DNA from: Epiperipatus broadwayi
Taxonomy: Eukaryota > Onychophora > Udeonychophora > Euonychophora > Peripatidae
Length of the DNA: 64,000 bases
NCBI GenBank assembly: GCA_028023455.1
Contig: JAQFVV010006215.1
Span: 8,417,230-8,481,229, forward strand
Reading direction: 5' to 3'
Below are positions 12,816 to 25,100 of this stretch, in pieces. Numbering within the stretch: the first letter of the stretch is position 1; each line of letters opens with the position of its first letter. A program made the translations under genes and the position numbers. The notes under the pieces were generated by a model. The model ran no database searches and was not told where the DNA came from. It saw nothing but the letters and a program-made list of their open reading frames with translations.

Positions 12816-15344
12816 TGGATGCTTTGTAAAAGTTTAAAAAATTCAATGGCAGAACAATTTAGTGAATGTGTTATTAAAATTTCACTATTGTAAAATCACA
12901 CTTTCATTGGATTAGATATATAAAAAAAAGAGCAATGCAGGATTTGGCCATGGTCTCCACAAGAGATAGAGACTATCTGCCATGTAAGAATTATTTTTAA
13001 GACATTCTAAAAAAGTGTGTAATATTTGTTTTTATTGGGAATAGGTGATGAACTATAATTAATCATGGTATTGAAGTATTTTAGAAAGAAAAGTTTTCTG
13101 CTGAAGAAATTAAAAGACAGCATTGTGGTTCGAAGATTGGTTTGTATGGCCATTATTTCAAGTACAATTTCCTTTTTGTTTTTTTTATCTTTGGAATTTA
13201 TATAACCATACTCATTCACAAGTAACTGCTATATGACTATATATAAATTACAATTTACAATTAATGTTTGTTAGTGTGTAAACAATTATAATAAAATAAA
13301 ATGCTTAAGCTCACTCACATAAAACAGTCATTTTTGTTTAACTACAATATATATAAATTTATAAATATGTGTATAAATACATGAAAGCAGTCAACACTTA
13401 AAAATATTAATGACTATAAATAATCTCAATCTGTTGTCAAGGCAACTTTCTTTAAACAATAAAGGTGGAAATCCACCTTTATTTATGGATTAATATGTTT
13501 ATATAGGCACTAAAAACTGCAACTTGACTATACACATAACAGCTTTCAAAATATAAGCAATCTGTCATCAATGTAAGACTACAATTTAATAATAAATGAA
13601 AAATACTTATTATCATCTAATATCTCTTTCAGTTATTGCTTTTATTTACAATCTTTTGAACATTTTAAATAAAGATAATAAAATGGTTTTCATTTATCTG
13701 TTAAATGTTGGCATTTATGATTGAATATATGTGTGTCTATATAGACTATATAAGTACAGTCCCATATTAAATTATGTACATTATAAAAAATCACTATCTA
13801 TGGAATTAAATGCCAATTGAAAAAGTCTCTTTATTTCAGATTTATTGTAAAACTATGCAGAACATTTTTTTAAAAAAACTTGATCCTTAACAATATGTTA
13901 AGCTCCTGTTCAAATAGAATTAAAACATTTTATCAGGTTTTAATCAAGTTTAGATGTTACTTTTCAGGTAGATTTTTCATAATCAACCCAAATAGTCTTC
14001 CAGTATTATTCAGTCAAGTGTATTTAGTTATTCTTAGCTAGAGTGTAAAACAAACATAAAACACCAGTCTAACTATGACTGCTCACTAATTAAAAAACCT
14101 ATTTTTTATGAAGAACTTTTATAAAGATGTTCTGACTGTCCATAATATACTTGGTGCCTAAGAACTGCAACTGCAGTAAAAAATAAAATTTTCTATTGCT
14201 CAGGAGTTGTAAAAAGTTTGATCACTGGAAATAACAACTGGAGGTGCAATTAATTTGCCTTAAACTCCAGAAACTGACATTCTTTCACCCCACCAAACTT
14301 AGAAGGCTGAATTGTAGTGAATATACATATATATATAATTGTAATAAAATAATCAAATGAAACAGTTACTTTATAAATAATTATAATAAAGTGCAGAAGT
14401 ACTTTCAAATATTTCCTGTATTTTATAATAGTTATTTATAAGAAATTTTATTAATGTTATGACTTTATTATTTTTTTACAATTTTGTTACAATAATTATT
14501 CTATCATGGATATTTTTATTTAAATATATATATAATATAGAGGCAAAAAGTATGTATGATAAAAGACAATAATAATAATTAATAATATTGGTATAAAAAG
14601 ATAATTATCAATAAGCAAAAGGAAAATAAAATAAATTTTTAAATATGAAAGTTGTTTTAATAACAAAAACATTTAAACAAATTGTAACAGTAGTCTTATT
14701 TAGTTAGATTTATACCCTGCATGATTTCATACAATGGTGTAATGACAGATTCTGGAGTTTAAGATTCATGGATTGCACCCAATTATATTATTTCTGGTGC
14801 TTAAACTTCTTATGTATTCCTAAGCAATAAATCTTTGATTACTTTATTAGTCAAGATTTATAATTTCATTAATATTTATACTATTATCTTAGTAAAAGAT
14901 AAAAAGATAAATCTATCTTTATACAAGCTAATATAAGATAATGGATTTTTATAAAGAAACGGTGAATGAAAAGGCATTACTTATTAGGTTTGTCAATTGT
15001 CAGATGATAATAATTTGGCTGTTCTATATTTTTTTTAACCTAAGAATAGCTAGATACATGTTTACAAAGCAGTATTGGAAAATCAATTGGGTAACTATAG
15101 ATTAGCTATTTGTAAGAAAAAATATTAAACTAGTATAACCATAAAAATAGTTTGTTTTGCCCATTTCAGATTCGATCCCAAGTAATGAAAGGACAGGTGC
15201 ATGCACTACCACTTTATCAAAAGTTCCTAATACAAATAATTTAATAATCATAAATATAGGAAGACAGTTTATAGAGAAAAGCTTTCACAAAGTCCTTTTT
15301 TTCTTAAAACAGTATGTACTTTGCTGACTTTTGACTGAGTCATA
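12816..15344. other. Unassigned AT-rich stretch with a dispersed repeat
   Basis: No gene. About 13385-13530 is related to 18550-18670: both contain CAGTCAACACTTA, an AATC/AAACTGTTG step and CACTAAARAYTGCAACTTGA, so this is a dispersed repeat. Within it, 13459-13484 forms a perfect small hairpin (AATAAAGGTGG / CCACCTTTATT, loop AAAT). The block at 14160-14310 is of mixed composition without an open frame. Confidence 0.55.
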
Positions 15345-15414
15345 GACATATATATATATATGTCATATTATTATTACTATTTGTGGGATATTCCGTGTAG
15401 TTAAAAAAACTAAA

Positions 15415-15456
15415 TGCTGACATTTCAGTACAATATCAAGTACCTTCCTCAGAGCG
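15415..15456 (-). ncRNA. Hammerhead-like motif at PLE 3' end (family 2)
   Basis: On the minus strand the sequence is GCT-CTGAGGA, a stem-loop with GTAC/GTAC arms, then TGAAATGTC-AGC. CTGAGGA fits CUGANGA, GAAA is intact, GUC fits a cleavage triplet, and GCU/AGC can form the base of stem I. The TGA stop codon of the upstream PLE frame lies inside CTGAGGA. Stem III would be minimal (A-U plus U.G), as described for PLE hammerheads that may act as dimers. The match is by eye only. Confidence 0.5.
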
Positions 15457-17061
15457 TTCTCTTTCTCAAATTATAATAAGAATGTGCGTGAGATTTAAAA
15501 TCGTTTTTATTGTTTTCTTTCTCCTCATATATTGGTTGAGAAGTTTTAAAATTTATTTTCTCTTCCAATAGCTTCTTCCAAATGTTGTTAATCTTCTTTA
15601 ATTCACATCTTTCATTTATGCTCTTGGGCCTTTTAAAAATCTCTATAGCTTCTCTTAGCAATCTCTGGTCATATTGTTCAATTTTTGGTAAAATATTTGT
15701 TTTTTCAAAATTGATATCATGATTTGTTAATTTTATATGAGAATAAATAGCTGATGAATTGGATTTTTCTCTAACTGCCAGAATGTGTTCTTCATTTCTA
15801 ATATTTATTCTATGATTAGTCTGTCCAATATACGTATGTGAACAGACCCTACATGGAATTTCATATATACCATGACACTCCAAAGCAATTTTATCTTTAG
15901 GAATTGGAAATATTTCACTAATTTTTTTATAAGTAGTGTAAACTGTGTGAATATTCTTTTTCTTTAAAATGTTACCAATTCTATCAGTTACTCCTTTTAT
16001 ATATCGCAAAATTGTCTTAATTTCTGATGTATCAAAATCTTTTTTCTTTTTATATGTATAAGCCCTATTAATGATGTTGTAATTAAAATCATTATGAAGA
16101 AGCATTTTATTAGTAGTAAAAAGGTCCTGGTAAAAATGACTATCATCAGAAAGTCTCTTAGTTCTATCCAATAATGTCTTTGCCACTGAAAATAGTTGTG
16201 CAGGATGGTGATGAGAAGAAAAATGCAGATACCTCCCAGTGGGTGTTGGTTTTTTATATATACCATGGGATAAAGAACCATCTTCCCTTCTTTCAGTCAA
16301 AACATCTAAAAAAGGTAATTGATTATTATTTTCTATTTCCATAGTAAATTTAATATTGTTGTGAGAAGAGTTTAAAAAATTAAAAAAGTCATCAAGAGTA
16401 TGTTTACCATGAGGCCAAATAACAAAGGTATCATCAACATACCTCAGCCATATAGAAGGTTTTTTAACTGCTGAGGTCAAAATTTTATTTTCCAAATCCT
16501 CCATAAAAATAGAAGCTAATGATGGAGAAATTGGTGATCCCATAGCTAGACGTGATGTTTGTTTATACATCTGCCCATCAAAAACAAAAAATGTATTAGA
16601 TAAGCAGTGTTCAATCAAAACCATAGCAAAATTAGGTAACTGAATATTTTTAAAACTTGAATAGCCTCATTTACAGGTACATTAGTAAACAGTGAAACAA
16701 TGTAAAAACTTACCAAAATATCATTCTTATTCAATTTAATATTCTTGATAAGTTCAAGAAAATGATTCGCATCTTTAACATATGATGACATCATTGTTAA
16801 ATGCGGCTGTAAAAAAGAAATCAAAAAATGAGCTAGTGTCTGTGTAGGTGAACCAAATGCACTTACAATCGGTCTTAATGGAATATCTGACTTATGAACT
16901 TTTGGTAAACCATATAATTTTGGGTAAAAAGAAGATTTTTCCCTGGGAGTAAGTTTGATCTTTGTTTCTAAATCTAGATCAGTAGAATAAATTAATGCTT
17001 TCATTTTCTTTTCAAGATAAGTCATAGGATCTCTATAAATTTTTTTTATAAATATTATCAT
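15449..17061 (-). pseudogene. PLE reverse transcriptase - GIY-YIG protein, one frameshift
   Basis: The first frame (17061 to about 16665) has the PLE signature YGLPKVHK and the LRPIVSAFGSPT block. Motif A is written SFYIVSLFTNVP: the catalytic Asp of SFDVVSLF is replaced by Tyr (codon TAC). About 16665 an A-run appears to have lost one base, and the protein continues in the second frame. That frame has MGSPISPSLA (motif B), RYVDDTF (motif C with the Asp pair), LPFLDVL and KPTPTGRYLHF. The C-terminus is a GIY-YIG nuclease: CHGIYEIPC, HTYIGQT, the RINIRNEEH Arg and the LLREAIEI Glu are all visible. The tail ends SYYNLRKRTL. The 391-residue second frame has no stop, so the copy is young, but the lost Asp and the frameshift should make its RT inactive. 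Confidence 0.9.
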
Positions 17062-17126
17062 TTAATAAATCAGGTATTTTTTTATCCGTGAAAATATTAG
17101 AATTAACATATATATATATATATGTT

Positions 17127-17796
17127 GTTATTGCTAATTTACTTGTAATAGTCAAAAGTCGCGACGGTAAGCACATATTGTTTAAAAAATAATAAAAAAC
17201 ATACTTTATGAAAACATCTTTATACTGTCCTCTATATTTATGATTACATTAGTCTAAGTTAAAGCTTATACTTTTATAATAAATTAGTAAGTAAATACAT
17301 TTAATTATATTATGATATAATTATAAAGACTTCATTTTTTACCTTAAAGTATAAATATGCTTTAATCACATCATCATTTGAGGCTTGCATATTGGATTCC
17401 CAAAGTCTGTGGAAAGATCCTTGAATTGTTGGCTATCTGGGAAATAGTGCTTTAAGTAATTATGTCATTCAAATGTATTTCACACTTGAAATAAAGAATG
17501 AAGATATTACCTCATATATCAAGTTATTACTGAATTTTGAGTAATCAAGTTGAGTGACTAACATGTCTGGTGAAAATATAAAGCATTGTAAAAGAACTAG
17601 AATAAAAAGATTGGTAATGTTAATTTCCATTCCCCAGATAGTGCCTTATTATATCATAAATACATTTAAAAATCTCATAAGTGCTAATACCCAAATCACC
17701 AATATTATTCCTAACTAAAAATATTTTTAAATGGTGATTAATAAATATCTTTGTACCAGTCATCAAAATATAGCAAATATAAAATGATTACTTATA
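17127..17796. other. Unassigned AT-rich stretch
   Basis: Nothing recognisable: no open frame, no inverted repeat and no RT motif. Confidence 0.55.
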
Positions 17797-18160
17797 TAAG
17801 ATGTGATATGTTGGACTATTTCCATCATTTATGAGTGAATGTTGAATGTTGGTAGAGAGTTTGCCTTAAATTCAATATTCAAGAATCTAAAGGTGTGAGT
17901 TCAACTTCTAAGTGAATATTGTCACTGTGCATATAGGCCAGCAACACCTGAAGAAGAGTGGAGACTAATACTATTCGAAATGTTGTGTAATTACTAACCT
18001 GTATTGTCTGTGTGTTATTACTAACAAGTTGTTTGTATTTGGAAAGTTTAAATAAAGTTTAAAATTTTCTATACATTCAACATTCACTCATAAATGATGG
18101 AAATAGTCCAACATATCACATCTTATAATATACCATCATTACAAACCTTCAGACAAATGA
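17797..18160 (+). mobile_element. Solo PLE tail with inverted ends and hammerhead-like core (copy B)
   Basis: This short element lacks coding sequence. Its left 50 bp (GATATGTTGGACTATTTCCA...) are the inverted copy of its right end (...TGGAAATAGTCCAACATATC). Between them are a partial tRNA-like block (TTGGTAGAGAGTT and GTGTGAGTTCAACTTC) and the PLE family-1 tail with CTGAAGA...GAAA. The final AATAAAGTTTAAA and the CCATCATTACAAACCTTCAG end are shared with the PLE at 3960-5098. It is best explained as a non-autonomous, fold-back-ended derivative of family 1. Confidence 0.75.
17943..17988 (+). ncRNA. Hammerhead-like motif, best-preserved copy of family 1 (copy B)
   Basis: ACAC precedes CTGAAGA (17948-17954). 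A stem GAGTG/TATTC (with G.U pairs) closes a loop and GAAA follows at 17977-17980, then TGTT-GTGT. ACAC/GTGT gives a 4-bp stem I on either side of the core, with GUU as a possible cleavage triplet. All invariant core bases (CUGANGA and GAAA) are present. Stem III is reduced to a self-complementary AUGU, so activity would probably need a dimer. Confidence 0.5.
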
Positions 18161-19875
18161 TCACTTACATGTCTTGGTCAGATCTTATAGAAAGAAAAAA
18201 ATTGACAAGTAATATTATTTAGGCAAAACTTCACTCACAAATGTAAGTACAGCCATCTTCTAATATTTGTCAAACTTGTTATCTTTATAAGATATGAGTT
18301 AATATCCATAAATGAACGTTATATTTTCTAGATAGTTTAGGAGATTGCTCTTTTGATATTAACAACATTTGGAAAATTAATCATTCCAGTGTTTACTTAG
18401 AATTTATAAGGTGGTCTGGGGATAGGTACAATTCTATATAAAGATGATTTGAATGCCTTCTCTTATAATAGCATTTATCATTAAAAACAATTAAAAAAAG
18501 CTTGTTTAAAGCTTATTAGCATGCTCTTAATTATATATATATATATATAAACCAGTCAACACTTAGACAATTCAAATATAGATAACAATATAGAACCAAT
18601 AATTTCAAACTGTTGATGGTTCTCATATATTTATAAAGACACTAAAGATTGCAACTTGATCAGAGAGATTGAAATTATTGATAGGAAGAATTTTAAATAA
18701 ATCTCCTTAATTTTATTTTTATTTCAGTGCATCTATTAAAACATAACACTGGAATTAACTCCACATTTCTAAATATATCTATCAATAAAAGTTATAACTA
18801 GCTTTCAGTATGTCTATCATCTTGAATTTAATTTATAGTTAGAATTTTTAAAAATATGATTTCATTAATATCATACAATATTAATGCTTTCATGTAAATG
18901 TAAAACTTTTCATAATTTTTATGTATTTATGCAATTATATAAAAAAATAATAGTAATGTTACCCTATTCTGCAAAGATTATAAATTTAATAAAATATTAT
19001 TTCTAAGCATTGCTTTCAATCAAGTTGATCATATTTATAGAACTACTTACTATAAGTTTATTTAAGTAGAATTTATAAATTAATAATTTATATATACCAT
19101 TTACTTGATGATACAATGCATGAGCCTTTCTTGTTTATTGTGTTGATGTTATTTGCAATAAACCATGCCTCTTTATATATATTTTTTGATCATTGTGCTC
19201 AATGCAAACGACTTTAATATTAAGAGGATTGAAATTGTAACCAAATTTTATTTCATATTCTAAAAATATAGATTTAATATTAGTCTTTTTTAATATATAT
19301 GTGTGTGTGTTGTGCTAATATTTACAATTATCTTTTTTTGTTCAAATTAAGGGGGAAAGTATTTTATTGAATTATGCAATTATATTGCTTATTTAAGAAA
19401 TTATTCATCATATTTATAAAATATTTATCATATTTATAAAATGTGCCTTTTTGATTTTTTTTATCCTCAAATCATTTTCTATGTGCAAAATGAAACATTG
19501 TCAGAATAAACAGTTCTACTGCAAATAAGTAAATATTCAGAAATCACAGATTTAAATCTATGCTTAAAATAATTTTTTATATAGTAGTCTTCATATTTAT
19601 AAAACTTTTGTAATGCATGTTCCAATTCACCAATACTATTTGATTCATATTTGTATATCACTTTATATATATATATCTTTGCATTTGTATATTTTATCAC
19701 CAACAACCTTTCTATTAATTATTAACTGACCAATTTTAGTTACCATATTAAATGCAACATTAACATTTAAAAAAGCAACTAATATAATCACATCCACACT
19801 ACTATTTATAAATGTACTATACAGAAACAGAATCAGAATTAAAACCAATTCTTTTTTTATGTTGCACTTCAAGTA
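18127..19875. other. Unassigned AT-rich stretch
   Basis: Contains the second copy of the dispersed repeat described near 13385-13530 (here about 18550-18670) beside an (AT)n tract. A 20-bp tandem duplication (ATCATATTTATAAAATATTT) lies at about 19408-19445. No gene was found. Confidence 0.55.
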
Positions 19876-20094
19876 TACAATAGTCAAATATGTTTAAAAA
19901 TACATATATACAAGCAACAAAGATTACAAATTATAAAATTATTATATAAAAGCCTTTTTCGGCAAATTATGTTTTTTTGCCCTTTTCAAAAAAAAAAACA
20001 TAATTTGCCGAAAAAGGCTTTTATATAATAATTTTATAATTTGTAATCTTTGTTGCTTGTATATATGTATTTTTAAACATATTTGACTATTGTA
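19876..20094. repeat. Almost perfect long hairpin, arms about 98 bp
   Basis: The left arm from TACAATAGTCAAATATG to AAACATAATTTGCC-like inner sequence is mirrored essentially without mismatch by the right arm ending CATATTTGACTATTGTA. The loop is a short A/T-rich spacer with TTGCCCTTTTC. The near-identity implies a recent origin or active correction. No coding sequence; short frames here are artefacts of the palindrome. Confidence 0.85.
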
Positions 20095-20279
20095 TTTATA
20101 AATGATAATATAGTTCATTATTTGCTCTTCAATATTTCTTTTCTTCATGTATTTATAATGATTTTTTTTTTGTATGTTATATTCAACAATTCATTAAAAA
20201 TATTTTTTAATGTTTATTAACTGATCATTTTGAAATTTACATAATTTATTTCTAAATAAAGATCTTTTAAATCCAACTG

Positions 20280-21000
20280 ATTTGTATATAATAAGAACCT
20301 TTGACCAGAAGCATATTAATCTGTTAATTGATAAGAATTAATTCTAATATTTTCTCTCCATAAATTTAAATCAATATATTTTATATAAATTATTATCAAA
20401 AATAGAATGTCATTAAATTTTATGACAAGATGTTTATTAGGATGATCCAACAATAAACAAATTATCCACATACCTAATTAATACTTTTAATACCTAATTT
20501 AAAAAAAAGATTATCTCAAAATAATATGCCAACAGATAGCTACATACAGCAGTTGAGATGTGATTTTCAAAAGTAGTTATCAAATTTTGATCAAAAATAT
20601 CAATATAACTTTAATAAACACAGTTTAAATTTGCATACTTCCCTCTCATAGAAATAGTGTTCAATCACTTGGACAGATTTTAGACAATACATTTTGTAAC
20701 ATTCAGAGTAAATAGTCTGCCTTCTTCATTCAAAACCAATTTATCAATCTGATGTTGAAATCAAATGAAGGTGAAATTGTATGTTTATCTAATCCTAATT
20801 GTTTTTCCTGTAAAAACTTTCCAATGTAAACTGCTGCCTGATAAGGTGAACAACTTGTAAAATCTATCATAATCCTTGATAGGTAAATTATCTTTATGCA
20901 TTTTTAAATTTCCAAAACTCCTTGGGATAGTAGCAGCTAATAGACAAATTTTCTATTAAACAATAATAAAGTCTAAATATAGAATTTTAAAATTTTATTC
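20280..21000 (-). pseudogene. Decayed Penelope-like reverse transcriptase (family 3)
   Basis: On the minus strand the frames yield LKMHKDNLP followed, after a frameshift, by IDFTSCSPYQAAVYIGKFL, corresponding to the PLE block 'PKxHK...PLRPIV...SPTY'. Further on, RYVDNLFIVGSS matches RT motif C with the second Asp changed to Asn. Stops and frameshifts are frequent and no endonuclease domain could be followed. The sequence differs from the PLE at 15449-17061, so it is another lineage. Confidence 0.5.
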
Positions 21001-22011
21001 TCATTATATCTAGAGAATGACTATCTAATAATGTAAATCTTAATTTTTCAAATTGATGCCAAACTTTTTCTTTATATTAATTTTTATACATTAAACATAA
21101 ATTTCTATCTTTATCCTCTTTAATACGTGTAATATTATTATCAGAAAACATTTATGTTAACTAAAATAATATGCTTTTATCACATATATTTTATATTAAA
21201 AAGTATAAATAAAGATATTTTAATGACCATTTTTTCACAATCATCACGTTCTATAAGCATTTCTGTAACTTTCATGCTTTAGTTTTAAACAGGTTTCCAA
21301 ATTTCCTCTGAACCCAGAGGTCTGTCAATTAAATTCACAATATGGAAAAAATGTGGTTGACTAAATAAACAAAGGGAATATTATATATAAATTAATGTGG
21401 ATCCAGTTATATAGATGATTTGAACTGTGCATTAAAAAAGAATTAATGAATATGAACTAATATATAAAAAATATTCTGTGAATTGATTTACATCTATTAT
21501 TTTCATAATATTTAATTATTTGCAATAGAAATGTATATTCAGATAATATTTTTATTTGCTTGTAGAAAAATAATTTGAGGAAAGGAAAAATTAAAGAGGC
21601 ATATTTTATAAATATGATAATTTATTAAATAAACTAACATAATTGCATAAACATACACAAATTAGGAAAGGTTATACATTTGCATTAGAATATTAATGTG
21701 TGATATTATTGAGAATATGATTTTTTTTAAAAATTAATTATAAATTCAAGTTAGCAGGATGCCACAAGCTAATTTTATAGCCTTTATTTATATATAAATA
21801 TTTTAAAAATTGTAGAATGAATTTCAGTGGTTTGTTTTATCATTTATTATTTTATTTCATACGTATACAAATATTACAATTAGGATTTTGTATTTTTTTC
21901 TGAGTCCATTTGTCTTTTAAGATTATTGTATAACACATTTATTTGTATTTGTGTGTGTGTGTATATATATATATCTTAATAGTTTATTGTTTTAATATGT
22001 TCTCGGTTTAG
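21001..22011. other. Unassigned AT-rich sequence before the first recognised cadherin exon
   Basis: No exon was recognised here. The stretch ends in a (GT)n(AT)n tract (about 21951-21975) and a T-rich run with AG at 22010-22011, the acceptor of the first cadherin exon. An upstream exon must exist, since the exon begins in the middle of an ectodomain repeat. Confidence 0.55.
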
Positions 22012-22176
22012 ATTGTAGCAGATGAAATAAATGTGAATATTCATAACTATCCAGCTGGTTCTACTAAAGTTATAATATCTTTGGAAGATGTAAATGATAA
22101 CAATCCAAAATTTGTATATGAAAATGGAGATTCATATATTTTTGAAGTAGATGATAATTCCGATGAAATAGGAAAG
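22012..22176 (+). CDS. Cadherin-domain protein, exon 1 of 7 seen
   Basis: A 165-bp exon (55 codons, phase 0 at both ends) lies between TTTAG and GTATAG. It encodes the end of one cadherin ectodomain repeat and the start of the next. The segment IVADEINVN leads to STKVIISLEDVNDNNPKF, which contains the canonical inter-repeat calcium linker DVNDNNP. This is followed by the first strand of the next repeat (YIFEVDDNSDEIGK). Classical and long cadherins use DxNDN at each repeat junction to bind calcium and stiffen the extracellular rod. The exon is internal. It continues in frame into 25200-25396, with the boundary just before the V-x-A-x-D-x-D motif, a sensible place within the fold. Confidence 0.92.
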
Positions 22177-25100
22177 GTATAGTAAGTTTATTATGAAATC
22201 AATACATAGTAAAATAATTATTTTACTTACTGTTTTATGTTTTGTTTTTGTTTTTTTAACAAGAGTAGCTTATGTGATTTCCCTCCTCTGTTGTTTTTTT
22301 AATATAGTTTTATGTAAATATATTAATAATAAAATATTACTGATATTTGGCATAAGATATATCAGCATTTAAAATTGTTTTTGAAAGAATAATTCTATTA
22401 CTTTAAATACTGTTATAGTATAATATCATGTTACATTAACAAGGGTTTTTTTTTAGATCTAATTTATAATAATTAATATAGATTGCGATCTTATATTTGT
22501 TTGAAAAATTTTATATTATTTGAATTGTACTTTATATTGTTAGTTATATTGTTATCATTATTTTTTTTTATTGAATTGTACTTCCTTATTAATATATAAA
22601 AAAGCATTTTTAATTTGATACTACTGAAATGTTAATTATTTGTGTTAATTACAAAAGAAAAAAACCCAAATATCAGTTGTTTATTATTTTAAGTTATTTT
22701 ATATTTCTCTATTCAAAAAATAGATAATCAAATTATATTTTAAGTGCTGTATTAAAAATTATAAGTTTAGTTGCAATGATTATAACTAAAAAATTATATA
22801 TTAAATAAATTTATTTTTGATTATATCTGGAGTATATAGAGAATTACTAAATGATGTACAAATTCAAACATATGATGAGAAAATCTTCAAGGTTGGTTGA
22901 GGATTTATAGTTAATTAACTTAATAAAAAGATTCAAGTAAAGTTATGTAGTAGACTATGTTTCATGTTAATTAAAGGAATGCAATAAGGATTTTAATATT
23001 ATTCCAGTAATTTCTAAATCAAAGACATCTAAAATACATCACTGTAATTGGACTTGTTTTGGAAAGTCATGATCAAAAAGCTGGCTTGTAATACTAAACT
23101 CAACCTATTTTCATATAAATGTAAAAAATATACTGTGTTATATATTAATCAGAATGTTTTCATTTCTGATGCTGATTTTCTTCTTGCAACTTCCCATCTT
23201 CTTTTCTCATATCACAATATCAACAACTAAATATCCATTTATATTTTCAACTAGTCATTTTATACAAGCTAGAAATAAATCCTGGTGATACATTCATAAT
23301 AAAATTCTTTTACATTTTCTTCTGTATCTATTCTATCTTTATTACTTTGGTTATAATATGCCCTTTGATATTTTTCAGTAAACTGGTTATATGATCTCAT
23401 GAATTGCCTAGACCAATATTTTGTTGTTTAATGTCTGGTTTCATTTTCAATGTTGATATAATAATATCTTAGTTGTTTTTGAATAATAATTGAAATTATC
23501 TATTATTTTTTTTCCAAAATATTTTTTTTCTTTTTTGAGTTGTTTTTATTTTCTTTGCAATTAATGTGATTTTTTTTTTTTCAGATTTTTTAAAAACATT
23601 TTTAAGATTTAGTTTTAATTATTCATCCACAGTTCAATTGATTTATCATAAATTCCAATTATAAAATTTAAACTGATTTCAAATGTTATTTCTAAAAACA
23701 ATAAGTAGGTTTTTAGGTAACATTTAAGATGTTGGGAAAAAATTTCCAGCTTTTCTTGAAGTTTATACAATCAAAGTCTCTTGATTTGTTTACAATCTGC
23801 TTATGAACATGTTTTATTGGTTATTTCTGGATGACAAAACTTCTATTTTATATTTGTAAAATATCAGCAAGAAAAAAAGTTGTTGAATTTATAAAAACTT
23901 ACATTTTTTGCTTTATTTCTTGCTTTCAAATTGATATCATCTAGCATTGTTTTTTCATTTTTTTTTATTTCCAATTTTGTTGCTTTAGTTTTGACTATTT
24001 ATACCTGGATTTAATAAAAAAAAAAATTAATCGTGTTATTGCATAGATTTATACTATGATAATACGAGTGGATATTTATGAGATTGAATTGGCATCAATA
24101 ATTTATCCATAGAATTGTATCCAATGATAGTTTTTCTGATATACTTTCTAACAATGAAAGCCATATTTTTTTGCTGTTCTTGCCCATAGCTTTAATAATA
24201 GAAAAAAATATTCATTTTATATCAGTGCACCTGATTTTATTAACTTTTAATATGTTAAGGTATAAGTAATTAAATTCTATGTTTATATATATATAGATCA
24301 AACTTTTATAGGTTATATCTTCCATGCTCTCAGGTTCCAATGATGATTTTTTTCTTGCAGCTTCAGTTGTGTCTCTTTTATACTTCAACATCAGTAACTA
24401 AACATCCAATTCAAATGGCTCTGAAGTAGCTATATCACATAGGCTAGGAGTATATTAAATTATTTTGTATTCTTTAGTAATATGCAGTGTGTCTTTTGTT
24501 ATGAAAAATTCATCTTTCAGTTGTACTACAACATTCTTTTTTTTTTTTTGTTATTTATTCATGATATTCAATTTAGTACATAAAAAGTTTATATTGTTTA
24601 TTTTCTTAGCACAGTTTGAATTAATGTTTTTCTGCTGATACAGGTTTGTTCAATTGTTATCAATATTTTATTGCAGCTGTTATCAATATAAATTTGAGTA
24701 ATGAGATATTTAAAGGTATATATAGATAAAATAACAGAAGAATGTCAGATAGATATGATAGTAAAAACAAAAAAATATTATGTAAATTCTTTTTATGAAG
24801 ATGATTATAAGAAAGAAGATAAAACTCTGCATATAGTTTTCAGTAATAGAGAAATAATCAATAGATGAAAATAAATACATTTAGCCATTGTATTTCACAT
24901 TATCTAATCTTTATTTACTAGCTATGAATATATAAAGACTTTCAAATTATATAAATGATAAAACATAAATTACTTTATTATAATTATTACAACTTGCTAA
25001 TTTAAAAACAATTTTTTAAAATATATTTATAATCTAATGTTCCCTCATATATAATTTTGTAATGTTTATATTTATTTTCCCCTATTTTTCACGTTATTTT

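Larger units (their letters stand above)
15345..17126 (-). mobile_element. Penelope-like element with GIY-YIG endonuclease, nearly full length (family 2)
   Basis: A PLE on the minus strand runs from about 17105 to about 15365. It carries the RT palm, GIY-YIG domain and a hammerhead-like 3' end. Both edges sit in an (AT)n tract: ACATATATATATATATAT near 17106-17126 and GACATATATATATATATGTC near 15345-15364. This looks like insertion into, or duplication of, a TA microsatellite. The 5' end is probably truncated, since the N-terminal RT extension is missing. It lies outside the recognised cadherin exons. Confidence 0.85.

Noticed and set aside
1-22011. Search for upstream cadherin exons
   Set aside because: No candidate with cadherin motifs and correct phase was recognised; the preceding exon may lie outside the window or be too short to see.
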